From Peribacillus glennii (lineage in GTDB: Bacteria > Bacillota > Bacilli > Bacillales > DSM-1321), in contig NZ_QVTD01000006.1 in the NCBI RefSeq assembly GCF_003429105.1, positions 186,001 through 250,000 of the forward strand: DNA of 64,000 nucleotides, read 5' to 3'. This document shows, piece after piece, positions 9,622 to 18,289 of the stretch. Below the pieces are notes generated by a model that made no database searches, had not been told where the DNA came from, and saw only the letters and a program-made list of their open reading frames with translations. The first letter of the stretch is position 1, and each line of letters opens with the position of its first letter. The position numbers were made by a program, and so were the translations under genes.

Positions 9622-10467
9622 ATGCATAAGGCTTTTGCTAAATATATTTGGTTGGCGGCGATTCTTATGATGTTGTCTTCTTGCGGGCAACCGAACGAAA
9701 CAGCAAACTCTCCGCAAACCGGGCAAGAGCAAACAACAAAAAAAACACAAGCTCCCGGGAACCAGAAACAGGATGAGTTTGCTGAAAAAATTACAGATGA
9801 AAACAAACCGAAAACTTTTTCGGTAACTGTTGTAGAAGTGATTGATGGCGATACCGTAAAAATAAAAATGAGGGACGGCCGGAAGGAAACCACGAGGCTT
9901 TTGTTGATAGACACGCCCGAGACCGTACACCCTACAAAGCCTGTGCAGCCGTTCGGACCTGAAGCAAGCCAATTTACAAAGGAGTTGTTGCCGCCGGGAA
10001 AGAATGTGGAAGTAGAGCCAGGAATCAGCGAGAGAGATAAATATGGGAGACTGCTTGCTTATTTCTATGTAGATGGCAAAAGTGTAAATAAGATGCTGAT
10101 TGAAAAAGGGTTGGCAAGGGTCGCCTATGTTTATGCACCGAACACGAAATATATCGATGAATTCAGGAAACTTCAGGATAAAGTGAGAAAGAAAGCCATT
10201 GGAATCTGGTCCATTGAAAACTATGCTACATCGGACGGCTTCGAAGACTCCAACAAAAAACCGTATGCCAGATCCAATCGGGACACAGTGGAAAACACAA
10301 CCGCTTCAAGTTGTGAAAATCCGCAAATAAAAGGAAATATCAATTCACGCGGTGAAAAAATCTATCATATTCCTTCCGGCCGGCATTATGCCATCACAAA
10401 AGCAGAGCGAATGTTCTGCACGGAAGCCGGGGCCAAACAAGCCGGATTCCGAAAATCTCAAAGATAA
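9622..10467 (+). CDS. Secreted thermonuclease-family lipoprotein (YokF-like)
   Basis: A 281-residue lipoprotein: a short basic N-terminus and hydrophobic stretch end in the lipobox LSSC (Cys about residue 18). A low-complexity linker follows, then a staphylococcal-nuclease (SNc) domain from about residue 65 to 195, with VIDGDTVKI, RLLLIDTPET and the ERDKYGRLLAY catalytic segment. A C-terminal module (IKGNINSRGEKIYHIP ... FCTEAGAKQAGFR) is like that of B. subtilis YokF/YhcR-type nucleases. It probably degrades DNA/RNA outside the membrane using Ca2+. ATG 9622 follows GGGGG; a TTG 45 bases upstream is less likely because the signal peptide begins at the ATG. Confidence 0.92.
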   Translation: MHKAFAKYIWLAAILMMLSSCGQPNETANSPQTGQEQTTKKTQAPGNQKQDEFAEKITDENKPKTFSVTVVEVIDGDTVKIKMRDGRKETTRLLLIDTPETVHPTKPVQPFGPEASQFTKELLPPGKNVEVEPGISERDKYGRLLAYFYVDGKSVNKMLIEKGLARVAYVYAPNTKYIDEFRKLQDKVRKKAIGIWSIENYATSDGFEDSNKKPYARSNRDTVENTTASSCENPQIKGNINSRGEKIYHIPSGRHYAITKAERMFCTEAGAKQAGFRKSQR

Positions 10468-10577
10468 AAGGCCAGGTTCAAGAATGCACGAAGAATAAAC
10501 AGCAGGTTCATTCATGGTCAACGCGGCCGGAACACACAATCCATATCTGGTTCCGAGTTCTGAAATAGGCTCTAAAA

Positions 10578-10616
10578 TATAGGATGATTCAGGGATCGAC
10601 TCTGAATCATCCTATA
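10578..10616. terminator. Bidirectional terminator
   Basis: A perfect 15-bp inverted repeat, TATAGGATGATTCAG / CTGAATCATCCTATA, with a 9-base loop lies between the convergent nuclease and SDR genes. Flanks are A/T-rich but the T-runs are short. Confidence 0.75.
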
Positions 10617-10624
10617 TACATTCA

Positions 10625-11362
10625 TTATTTATAAATCATCTTTTTTGTCATGCCGCCATCAATGGTGATATTTTCGCCATTGACGAAATCGTTTTCCTCC
10701 GCACATAAATACAGGCAGGCTTTCGATATGTCAGAAGGCTTTCCTACCCGCTTCGACCAATGCTGGTCATGATCATCATTAGTCAATGCACCATAGTCCC
10801 CGGTTTCGATCCACCCCGGGCTTATGGAATTAACACGTATTTTCCTGTCGCTGAGGGAAGCAGCCAGTGCATGTGTGATCGCGATTATCCCCCCTTTGGA
10901 AGCCGCATAGGCTTCGGATCCCTCTTCAGACATAAATGCCCTTGTTGAAGACATATTCACAATACTTGACCCCGGCTTCATGACCTTTGCCGCTTCCTTG
11001 GATGCAATAAAAACACTTCGCAGGTTGGTGGCAATGATGTCATCCCATTCCGCCGATTCCAGTTCAAACAGGGGCTTGAATTTGGACACCCCCGCATTAT
11101 TGATTAAGATATCAATTCTGCCAAATCTCTTCATCGCTTCATCTATGGCATGCTTTATGTCGGCTTCAATCCTCACGTCCGTTTTCACAAACAGGGAGCT
11201 GCTTCCGGCTTCTAGTATTTGCGCAGCTGTAGTGCTCCCTTTTTCCTCATCCATTTCAGCAACGATAACATTTGCCCCTTTCCTGCCAAATTCAAGGGCA
11301 ACCTCCTTACCGATACCGTTGCCTGCACCAGTTACGATAACTGTTTTATTTGAGAAACCCAT
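10625..11362 (-). CDS. Classical short-chain dehydrogenase/reductase
   Basis: A 245-residue NAD(P)-dependent SDR of the FabG/glucose-dehydrogenase-like group. It has GAGNGIGK cofactor loop, NNAG, catalytic Ser in NMSSTRA and YAASKGG (Tyr/Lys intact), and the ITIDGG C-terminus. Substrate cannot be read from sequence. Start ATG 11362 follows AGGAGATG. It sits alone between a terminator and a divergently regulated small gene upstream on the same strand. Confidence 0.88.
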   Translation of the reverse strand: MGFSNKTVIVTGAGNGIGKEVALEFGRKGANVIVAEMDEEKGSTTAAQILEAGSSSLFVKTDVRIEADIKHAIDEAMKRFGRIDILINNAGVSKFKPLFELESAEWDDIIATNLRSVFIASKEAAKVMKPGSSIVNMSSTRAFMSEEGSEAYAASKGGIIAITHALAASLSDRKIRVNSISPGWIETGDYGALTNDDHDQHWSKRVGKPSDISKACLYLCAEENDFVNGENITIDGGMTKKMIYK

Positions 11363-11445
11363 TTTTCTTCATCTCCTTATTTTTAGCTTATGAAACATCA
11401 CGATATAGAAATAAAAATAGGCACCGCAAAACTTGCTAGATTTTG

Positions 11446-11640
11446 TTAGCTTCTTGGTTCATCTAAATATCGGTAAATGACATCGCCGCCATGCTGTGCA
11501 ATCCCTCGGTAATGCTTAAAATCAGCCCTTCTTACCAAAAATTGCCGAAAAGCCAGAAACTCTTCTTTCGAAATTCTGTATTCCTCCAATTCCCTGTTCG
11601 CAAGCTTGTCAAGAATTTCATTCGCATCTAGCTCCTGCAT
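11446..11640 (-). CDS. Small conserved-looking protein, 64 aa
   Basis: Not recognised by name. A charged, soluble 64-residue protein (MQELDANEILDKL at the N-terminus, HYRGIAQHGGDVIYRYLDEP near the C-terminus). The AAGGAGGGG site is placed well before ATG 11640, and a small hairpin ATGGTT/AACCAT (11673-11690) lies just upstream of it. It precedes the SDR on the same strand by 83 bp. Confidence 0.65.
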   Translation of the reverse strand: MQELDANEILDKLANRELEEYRISKEEFLAFRQFLVRRADFKHYRGIAQHGGDVIYRYLDEPRS

Positions 11641-11760
11641 AATACCCCTCCTTATTTATATGGAAAATGGTTCACGAAAACCATGACGATTTTTTTAGTG
11701 TCCCATGAAGCAGACAAAACATCAAATGAAAATCACCTTTTAACAGCGTGAAAATCTATA

Positions 11761-11892
11761 GAAAACCCGCCGTTGGCTAGCCTTTGTAAAGGCGGAGACA
11801 GAGGCGCAGCCTGGGACACCAGGAGGTTGGCCACACATACGAAGACATAAGGACTTGGTGCACTTAACATGTGTTCGGCTTTATACAGAAAA
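11761..11892 (+). repeat. Dispersed structured element, copy A
   Basis: Shares with copies B-D a 5' block (GAAAAC, a short hairpin, CCTTTGTAAAGGCG, then GACAGAGGCGCAG) and a central block (CACACATACGAAGACATAAGG). The 3' block runs GCACTTAACATGTGTTCGG and ends in a small hairpin. No open reading frame is conserved among copies, so it is probably a mobile or RNA-like intergenic repeat. Confidence 0.65.
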
Positions 11893-12149
11893 TAAAAATT
11901 TTATATTTACTTTTCTGGCGAGGAAAAAAATGTATTTTTATGAATTAAATTCTTTACGAACAGAAAAAAATAGTGCAAACTGTATAGTAAAATATTTAAG
12001 TTTAATATTTCACCAGTTTATACATATCTTTTTGGTAAACGCTGTCACTAACGTATAAACTATTTTGAGGCCGCTGTATTTATCCAAAAAAGTGCCAGTT
12101 TAATTGGCTGGAAAAACGGAGTTTCTCGCTTGGCAGTAAGGAAGGTGTA

Positions 12150-12284
12150 AAGCCCTTCTCCTGCATAAGGAGAACACAGGCTCAATACGCCACATCCTGT
12201 GGAAACGCCTGTGTGACCCACATCCTGCGGGACTAACTACGCCTCTGTCGTCGCCTTTAAAAGGCTCGCCAATCGGCGAGGTTC
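12150..12284 (-). repeat. Dispersed structured element, copy B
   Basis: Best-preserved copy. On the minus strand it starts with the perfect hairpin CTCGCC-GATT-GGCGAG, then CCTTTTAAAGGCG and GACGACAGAGGCGTAG. A GGGTCACACAGGCG block follows. The 3' end is GAGCCTGTGTTCTCC followed by a TCTCC/GGAGA hairpin. Two CACATCC-containing hairpins fill the middle. It lies just before ykvS, on the opposite strand. Confidence 0.7.
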
Positions 12285-12316
12285 TAAAATGAATGGAATC
12301 GTAAAGGATGGGTGTA

Positions 12317-12493
12317 ATGAAAAAAGCTGAGGTCGGAAACATCATTGAGTTTCGTGAAGGATTAAGAGGAATAGTAGAAAAAGTAAATGAAAATTCGGTA
12401 ATCGTTGATGTTACGTATATGGAAAATTACCGTGAATTAGAGCTTGAGCAAAAAACAGTAGTCAACCATAAGAATTATAAAATCATTGAATAA
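12317..12493 (+). CDS. ykvS: YkvS-family small protein (DUF2187)
   Basis: A 58-residue protein almost colinear with B. subtilis YkvS: KKAEVGNIIEF, then GLRGIVEKVNENSVIVDVTYM and VVNHKNYKII. The family is a small beta-barrel-like fold (DUF2187) of unknown function. I start it at ATG 12317, nine bases after AAAGGAT; the in-frame ATG nine bases earlier directly abuts that site. Confidence 0.88.
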   Translation: MKKAEVGNIIEFREGLRGIVEKVNENSVIVDVTYMENYRELELEQKTVVNHKNYKIIE

Positions 12494-12628
12494 CGAGAAA
12501 TTAGAGAAAACTTTTTAATATTGTAACTTTGCCCGACACGGACTCGTCAATAACTACAGCAGCATACATCAGGGAAACCGTTCCAGAGAGATTCAGGAAA
12601 TCATACTATTCAACAGGGGGCAAAGAAC

Positions 12629-13315
12629 ATGGAAAAATGGAAAGGTATCGTACTAGGTTTTACACTCACCGGTTTACTGTTAAGCGGGTGCGGGACATCC
12701 GTGGACGACGAGGCAACGGAAGGCAGTAATGAAGAAAAAATCGGGCAGAAAGCGGAACAGCCGCAAAATAATCAAAACGGTTCTTCTATGGAAAATAAAA
12801 CGGAATCCGGGATGGATGATTCACAAAAAAATAAAGAGCAATCAGGAACTGTCCGGATCATGGAAAAAAACCTGCAATATGAATTGAACGGCGAAACAAA
12901 AGAAGAAACAGCTTTCCTGAAAAGCAGCGAGAACCAGGGGTATACTATGTATATACTTCCGGCGTACGAATTGAATGAAGAAGAACCTGGAAAAGACATT
13001 CTTACATTAAAGGGCAAGGAAGAAGTGTCCATGAGAATAGAATTGCTGCCGGAAGATGTAAACTGGACAGAAACAGAGGAAAATACGGTTTCTTTCTTAA
13101 AGGCTGTGTCAGATACGGTCAATCCTGTAACTGAAAAGAGCCTGACTGTCGAAAACGGTTTAGTCCAGGAAGCGGAAAAAGGTGATGAAAGGGTTACAGC
13201 TGTATTGATCAAGGATAAGGAAACCCCTGTAAGGCTGACAATGTTCACTGTTAAAGATGCGGATCACCGGAAAGCATTTTTGGAAATGGGCAAAACAATC
13301 GTAAAAACGAAATGA
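12629..13315 (+). CDS. Lipoprotein of unknown function
   Basis: A 228-residue predicted lipoprotein: basic N-terminus, hydrophobic segment, lipobox LLSGC (Cys about residue 21). A glutamate/asparagine-rich linker leads to a folded domain from about residue 75 (YTMYILPAYELNEEEPGKD, MRIELLPEDVNW). No family recognised. GGGGG stands eight bases before ATG 12629. A terminator follows. It probably faces the outside of the cytoplasmic membrane. Confidence 0.8.
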   Translation: MEKWKGIVLGFTLTGLLLSGCGTSVDDEATEGSNEEKIGQKAEQPQNNQNGSSMENKTESGMDDSQKNKEQSGTVRIMEKNLQYELNGETKEETAFLKSSENQGYTMYILPAYELNEEEPGKDILTLKGKEEVSMRIELLPEDVNWTETEENTVSFLKAVSDTVNPVTEKSLTVENGLVQEAEKGDERVTAVLIKDKETPVRLTMFTVKDADHRKAFLEMGKTIVKTK

Positions 13316-13328
13316 TTATTCCAAGGCT

Positions 13329-13387
13329 ATCCCCATTAGAGGTCAGTGCTTAAAGGTTCTGTATCTCTTGTTGGGGATTGTTTTTTT
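13329..13387 (+). terminator. Terminator of the lipoprotein gene
   Basis: ATCCCCA...GAG (13329-13341) pairs with CTC...TGGGGAT (13365-13378) and is followed by a run of seven or more T. It sits between convergent genes. Confidence 0.7.
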
Positions 13388-14432
13388 ATGTCCGCTTGTT
13401 TGTTTTCTCTTTCCAGACCAGGATTAAAAAGAGAATGCTGATATAGCCAAAAGCTGGATATAAAAGCCCGAGCAGCCTGCCATAACCAACTCGGCTGATC
13501 ATGTAAGTGATAAAAAGAATGGCAAAAAGTATGATTATATCCGGAACCCTCCGAAATGTGCTGCTGATTTGCCTTTGAAGCCCAAAAATATTTCCGATGA
13601 CTGACGAAAATATCTCTCCGTAAATCACTAAAATAAAAATCCAATACAAATTCGCAGCGCCGTTTTTCATCAACTCAGCAGTCGGTATCTCGTAAATAGA
13701 GGCATCCTGCAGAGAAATGAGGGCAAAATGTCCTGACAGCAAAATCACCGTCAGAAATGTCCCTCCCAACAGGCCGCCTCTTTTAATCGTTTGTTCATCT
13801 CCTATTTCCTTTGAAACCGGCACTAAAACAGCCTGGGCAAGCCCAAGATTGAAAGCTGTATACGCGAATGGGGACAGCCAGGATTTCCATGTACCCCCTC
13901 CTTCGGGCACCCTCAAAAAAGAATCGATTAATCCGCCCCCTTTGATTGAGAGAAAGCAAAGCATCAGGCTAAAGAGAATCATGAGCGGCACCACGAATGA
14001 ATTGACTGCAAATAAACCCTTTACACCAAGAAGGAGAACAATCACCGTAAGCAAGATGGTGGCCGCCACCCCTATATGTTTCGATAATCCAAGCTGTTCC
14101 TGAAAAACTGCCCCGGCCCCAGAAATCATTACAGAGGTTACCCCCAGGAGCATGAAAAGAAAAATCACATTCACGACCGGAGCAATTTTCGTGCCGAATA
14201 AATAGCTGTTAAAGTCTTCATATGTTGCTGCTCCAGCCCTCAATGAAAGGAGCATGATCTTCGTACCTGTAAAAATGAAAATATAACCAGCAATCAAAAT
14301 GCCTATAAACCCATAAAACCCGTACCGGGTAAAAAATTCGAATATTTCTTTTCCGGTTGCAAAACCCGCACCTACAATAGTACCGACATATACGGCAGCA
14401 ACCTGGAATGAGCCTGACCATCTCGAGTGCAT
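13386..14432 (-). CDS. ykvI: YkvI-family membrane transporter-like protein
   Basis: A 348-residue polytopic membrane protein with about ten hydrophobic segments. It begins with the family motif VGTIVGAGFATGKEI, reminiscent of LeuT/APC-fold transporters. B. subtilis YkvI is similar in length and type; its substrate is unknown. Start ATG 14432 follows a GGAGGAGGG site; the ATG 21 bases upstream has none. Monocistronic, convergent with the lipoprotein. Confidence 0.82.
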   Translation of the reverse strand: MHSRWSGSFQVAAVYVGTIVGAGFATGKEIFEFFTRYGFYGFIGILIAGYIFIFTGTKIMLLSLRAGAATYEDFNSYLFGTKIAPVVNVIFLFMLLGVTSVMISGAGAVFQEQLGLSKHIGVAATILLTVIVLLLGVKGLFAVNSFVVPLMILFSLMLCFLSIKGGGLIDSFLRVPEGGGTWKSWLSPFAYTAFNLGLAQAVLVPVSKEIGDEQTIKRGGLLGGTFLTVILLSGHFALISLQDASIYEIPTAELMKNGAANLYWIFILVIYGEIFSSVIGNIFGLQRQISSTFRRVPDIIILFAILFITYMISRVGYGRLLGLLYPAFGYISILFLILVWKEKTNKRT

Positions 14433-14560
14433 GTTTTTCCCTCCTCCCTTCATTTATATGAGGCAGGGAAAATTTTAGACAAGCCAATTGAAAAAGCCGG
14501 CCAGATCCGTTAAAAAATATGGTCTGATCAGCTTTTTACGTCATGCTTTAATTAGGTTAT

Positions 14561-16255
14561 TTACAAAATCGTATCATCCACGGACGATAACCATTCTTCA
14601 ATGAACGCCACAACTGACCCGACTGTTCCATCATTAAATGGCGATAGAAGGTTGGCAGATTTAACAAGATCCAGGAAGGACCGGCTTCCTCCCAGGCGGC
14701 AAAGGTCAAGATAATCATTCCATGCTGATTCCCTGTCTTCTGTGGAACGTTTCCAGAATTGGAATGCGCAGATTTGTGCAAGAGTATAATCAATGTAATA
14801 AAACGGGCTATTATAAATATGGCTTTGGCGATGCCAAAAGCCGCCGTTTTCCAAATACGCATTCCCGTCGTAATCACGGTGCGGCAAGTATTTTTTCTCG
14901 ATTTCGCGCCAGGCGCGTTTCCTTGCTTCCGGGCTTGCCTCGGGATGTTCATATACAAAATGCTGGAATTCATCGACCGCTACACCATATGGAAGGAATA
15001 ATAAACCGTTGCTTAGATGGGAAAATTTATATTTGTCCGTATCCTCCTTGAAGAACAACTCCATCCATGGCCAGGTGAAGAACTCCATGCTCATGGAATG
15101 GATTTCACAGGCTTCATATGTCGGCCAGTAATATTCAGGGATTTCAAAATCCCGGCTGCTATACACCTGGAACGCATGCCCTGCTTCATGAGTTAATACA
15201 TCGATATCCCCTGAAGTGCCATTGAAGTTCGAAAAAATGAATGGAGCTTTGTAGTCTTCAATATATGTACAATATCCACCGCCAGCTTTCCCTTTCATAG
15301 ACACAAGGTCCAAAAGCTCATTTTCTGTCATAAATTCGAAAAATTGATTTGTCTCTGGAGACAGCTCCCTGTACATCTTCTTTCCGTTCTCAATAATCCA
15401 TTCGGGATCTCCCTTTGGAACTGCATTACCAGTTTTAAACTCAAAGCCTTCATCATAGAATTTTAATTCTTCAAGCCCGATCCTCTTACGCTGGCGGTTC
15501 TTGAGGTTTGTTGCAAGCGGCACGATATGCTCTTCCACCTGCTTTCTGAAATTTGCGGCCATTTCGGCGTTGTAGTCCGTTCTTGCCATCCGGTAATAAC
15601 CTAATTCGACGAAATTGGCATATCCAAGCATTTGCGCAATTTCGTGCCGGACTTTAACAAGCTGGTCATAAATGGCATCTAATTTTGTTTCATTCCCGGC
15701 TAGAAAACCGTTCTTTGCTTCATTCGCTTTTTTTCTCATTTCCCTATCCTGCGATTCTGCAAAAGGCTGAAGCTGCGGCAGCGTACGCTCCTGTCCTTCA
15801 AACATGATTTTCGCTGAAGCAATGAGCTGGGTATACTCGGTGGAAAGCTTATTCTCTTTTTGAAGGAGCGGGATAATTTCCGGGGAAAAGGTTTTAAGCT
15901 GGGCTTCAGCCAGGGCAAATAATTGTTTTCCCCATTTTTTCTCCAGTTCAGCGCGAAACTTTGATTGCACAAGTTCCTTGTAATATTGTGATACAAGATC
16001 TTCCACTTCCGGTGCAATTTCATCGATGTAGTCATTTTCCGCTTTATAAAACTCATCATTAGTATCCACGGTATGGCGTATATGGCATAAGTTAAACATA
16101 GTGCTCAGGTGATTTCTGATCCCGTTTATCTCATTTATTGCTTCGATTTGTTTTTCTAAACTGTCCGCTTCAATAAAACGCTCCAGCGAGTCGTTAAATT
16201 TACCCTTTGCTTCGTTTATATCTGGGCGCTTGTATTCGTATTGTCCAAACTTCAC
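14561..16255 (-). CDS. M3-family oligoendopeptidase
   Basis: A 564-residue cytoplasmic zinc metallopeptidase of the M3 (PepF/thimet-like) family, cutting short peptides. The zinc motif HEAGHAF is at about residue 345 with the third ligand downstream in YEACEIHSMSMEF. Length and the all-helical N-terminal half fit the family. It starts with GTG 16255 four bases after GGAAGTGG. Separated by about 40 bp from the membrane protein upstream on the same strand, so possibly co-transcribed. Confidence 0.92.
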   Translation of the reverse strand: MKFGQYEYKRPDINEAKGKFNDSLERFIEADSLEKQIEAINEINGIRNHLSTMFNLCHIRHTVDTNDEFYKAENDYIDEIAPEVEDLVSQYYKELVQSKFRAELEKKWGKQLFALAEAQLKTFSPEIIPLLQKENKLSTEYTQLIASAKIMFEGQERTLPQLQPFAESQDREMRKKANEAKNGFLAGNETKLDAIYDQLVKVRHEIAQMLGYANFVELGYYRMARTDYNAEMAANFRKQVEEHIVPLATNLKNRQRKRIGLEELKFYDEGFEFKTGNAVPKGDPEWIIENGKKMYRELSPETNQFFEFMTENELLDLVSMKGKAGGGYCTYIEDYKAPFIFSNFNGTSGDIDVLTHEAGHAFQVYSSRDFEIPEYYWPTYEACEIHSMSMEFFTWPWMELFFKEDTDKYKFSHLSNGLLFLPYGVAVDEFQHFVYEHPEASPEARKRAWREIEKKYLPHRDYDGNAYLENGGFWHRQSHIYNSPFYYIDYTLAQICAFQFWKRSTEDRESAWNDYLDLCRLGGSRSFLDLVKSANLLSPFNDGTVGSVVAFIEEWLSSVDDTIL

Positions 16256-16294
16256 AAAACCACTTCCTTTATTAAATTTTCTATCGTTTATTTA

Positions 16295-17368
16295 TCAAAT
16301 GCCATCAGAGGTATCCACATTTTTTTCTTTCACTGCCCTATAAAACGCCTGCGGGTCATCAACACGGATATGGATCTTTTCGATTATACGTTTAATTCCA
16401 TAAGCGGAACCAGCCATTACAGGTTCCTTCAAAAGGATTTCATATTGCGGATGCTCGGGGATAAATTCAGCTAGAGAAACTGAAAAAATCTTTTTCTGTT
16501 CTTCCTTTGAAATTGTCCTTTCCTCAAATTCCCTTATATCCGATATCAATTCCAATGGAAGTTCCAGATGTCTGGATATCCCTATTTGCATGGTCATGTT
16601 CCCGTCTTTTATACGGAGCGGGCAAAGCTTGACTGTCTGGTAGTCCGCTAATATATACAGGATGCCGTAAACATTCAACGCAAGCATTATCCAAGACGCC
16701 ATGGGGTTCATTCCGTGTATCCAAAAATGAAATCCGACCGATTCGAGGACCAGTGCGTGTATGATCATAATGACAAAGGCAAGATAGCCCGTATTTTTGT
16801 GATAAGTGAAATATTCCCCATCCACTTTCTCCCTTCCGGCCGAACGCCATGAGAAAAGGCCATAATGGTAAAGGGATATATCAAAAGCGATGAAATCAAG
16901 GACATTTTTCCCTTCAAATACCTCCCTGCCGGTTTTCTGAAGCGCCAGCATGAAAAACGGTTCCTGGCTGCGGACTTTTTTCCATGTAGAAATCAACTGT
17001 GGAACTTTTTTTACAACTGCGGACAATAAATAGATTTCAAGAAGGATAAAAAGGGCCACAACTCCGTAAATAACCCATGTAACAAATTCAAACTGGACTA
17101 ACTGCCGATCCGGAATGATGAATCCAGCCAAAAAAAATCCACCGGCGATTACTGGCAGAATCCATTTGGCCGAATACTTTTTCCTTAAGACTAAAAAGTA
17201 GACTAACAGGGGGATTGAAATGATGAAATCCAGGAGCGAACCAAAAACTGCCCATTTCGGGAGCGGTTCAAGCGCGGCTTGTTGATGCAGTATGATATTA
17301 GACAATAAAACAAGCACGATCAAACCAAGAAGAACCCAAGTTTTCCTGCTTTGAAAATTAAAGACCAT
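16295..17368 (-). CDS. Polytopic membrane protein of unknown function
   Basis: A 357-residue protein with six to seven hydrophobic segments in the first ~270 residues and a C-terminal soluble domain of about 100 residues (from CPLRIKDGNMTMQIGISR). The long frame reaches 17491, but ATG 17368 has a GGAGG site and follows the usual short hydrophilic start, so the extra 41 residues are dropped. No family recognised. Confidence 0.8.
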   Translation of the reverse strand: MVFNFQSRKTWVLLGLIVLVLLSNIILHQQAALEPLPKWAVFGSLLDFIISIPLLVYFLVLRKKYSAKWILPVIAGGFFLAGFIIPDRQLVQFEFVTWVIYGVVALFILLEIYLLSAVVKKVPQLISTWKKVRSQEPFFMLALQKTGREVFEGKNVLDFIAFDISLYHYGLFSWRSAGREKVDGEYFTYHKNTGYLAFVIMIIHALVLESVGFHFWIHGMNPMASWIMLALNVYGILYILADYQTVKLCPLRIKDGNMTMQIGISRHLELPLELISDIREFEERTISKEEQKKIFSVSLAEFIPEHPQYEILLKEPVMAGSAYGIKRIIEKIHIRVDDPQAFYRAVKEKNVDTSDGI

Positions 17369-17433
17369 TGAAATCAACCTCCTTGTTTCCATTATATAAC
17401 AAGGACGATGGATAAGGCATGGAATAATTATTA

Positions 17434-17620
17434 GAAAACTCGCTAATGGCGAGCCTGTATAGGGGAAACCAGAGGCGTAGCCCGGGGCCACAGGACAAGG
17501 AACGCTTCGGCCGCGTTATATCGCACGAAACAACGCGGCAGCTTTTTGAGGACATGGGTCACACAGACATAGACATAAGGGATGGCGCACCTAGCCTCTG
17601 TTCTGCTTTTTGTACAAAGG
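17434..17620 (+). repeat. Dispersed structured element, copy C
   Basis: Begins GAAAACTCGC-TAAT-GGCGAG, then CAGAGGCGTAGCC. It contains an insertion of hairpin-forming sequence, then the conserved GGGTCACACAGACATAGACATAAGGG, written here as two overlapping blocks (GGGTCACACAGACATAG and GACATAAGGG). It ends CACCTAGCCTCTGTTCTGC with a hairpin. The 3' CTAGCCTCTG is nearly complementary to the 5' CAGAGGCGTAG, suggesting that the ends pair. It fills the gap between the membrane-protein gene and mhqR. Confidence 0.65.
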
Positions 17621-17641
17621 AATGTTTTAAATTCCTTTGTA

Positions 17642-17668
17642 CAAAAAACCCCCTTTTTTAGGGGGGTG
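17642..17668 (-). terminator. Terminator of mhqR
   Basis: On the minus strand CCCCCC-TAAAAAA-GGGGG is followed by six T, just after the mhqR stop. Confidence 0.88.
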
Positions 17669-17678
17669 TGTTTACCAT

Positions 17679-18131
17679 TTATTTTTGCTCATCATTGCCC
17701 GCCGCATGGAACCCGATTTTTTTCATCAGCTCTATTGCCGTCGATTTCTCATCTTCAGACAGTGTGCTCATGATTTCATCAATCCTTTTCTCATGCTCGG
17801 GAAATATAGACTCAATAAAGGCCTTGCCCTTGTCTGTAATTTGGGCAAACGTAACACGCCGGTCGCTTTTGCACGCAACGCGCCTGATATACTCCTTTTG
17901 TTCAAGCTTATCCACAACATAGGTGATGCTTCCGCTTGCAAGCAAAATCTTCCCTCCGATTTGCTGCAGCGGCTGGTCTCCTTTGTGATAGAGCAATTCC
18001 AGCACTGCGAATTCCGTAGGATTTAAACCTTGATCTGCGATATATTTATTCACCACGTCATTTATAGACCGATGTGCCCTTGATAGTACAATGAACAACT
18101 TAAGTGATTGTTTAATACTGCTTTCGTTCAA
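17679..18131 (-). CDS. mhqR: MarR-family repressor MhqR
   Basis: A 150-residue winged-helix regulator nearly colinear with B. subtilis MhqR (YkvE): KQSLKLFIVLSRAHRSIND, NPTEFAVLELLYHKGDQPLQ, ASGSITYVVDKLE, and the wing SDRRVTFAQIT. In B. subtilis it represses quinone and azo-compound detoxification genes and is inactivated by quinones. Here a consensus promoter and a palindromic site overlap its own start region, which suggests autoregulation. kinD is divergent, as in B. subtilis. Confidence 0.93.
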   Translation of the reverse strand: MNESSIKQSLKLFIVLSRAHRSINDVVNKYIADQGLNPTEFAVLELLYHKGDQPLQQIGGKILLASGSITYVVDKLEQKEYIRRVACKSDRRVTFAQITDKGKAFIESIFPEHEKRIDEIMSTLSEDEKSTAIELMKKIGFHAAGNDEQK

Positions 18132-18165
18132 TCAGCTCACAACCTTTGGCAATCTAATTTCCTAA

Positions 18166-18184
18166 TATCTCGAATTCAAAGTTA
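18166..18184 (-). promoter_or_regulatory. Candidate MhqR operator
   Basis: TATCTCGAATTCAAAGTTA: the left half TATCTCGA fits the B. subtilis MhqR operator half-site (a TATCTCGA / TCGAGATA palindrome), the right half is degraded. It overlaps the expected transcription start of the mhqR promoter. Confidence 0.55.
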
Positions 18185-18212
18185 TTATAAGGATTTTGGA
18201 ACACTTTGTCAA
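18184..18212 (-). promoter_or_regulatory. Consensus sigma-A promoter of mhqR
   Basis: On the minus strand a perfect TTGACA (18212-18207), a 17-base spacer and a perfect TATAAT (18189-18184). Transcription would start near 18177 and read mhqR. Confidence 0.85.
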
Positions 18213-18289
18213 TTTAGCATAAGCGGGGAATATTGTTTTGCCTACTCTTTTGATATACTAAGATAAACAAAATAAAGTAGAGTGTTATT

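Larger units (their letters stand above)
11641..12316. other. Intergenic region with two inverted copies of a dispersed element
   Basis: No gene seen. Two copies of the same structured element lie with their 3' ends facing each other (11761-11892 plus, 12150-12284 minus) and flank about 255 bp of AT-rich DNA without recognisable coding content. Confidence 0.6.

Noticed and set aside
11855-12058. Plus frame between the inverted repeat copies
   Set aside because: AT-rich, starts within copy A, no ribosome site or resemblance; only the repeat context is notable.
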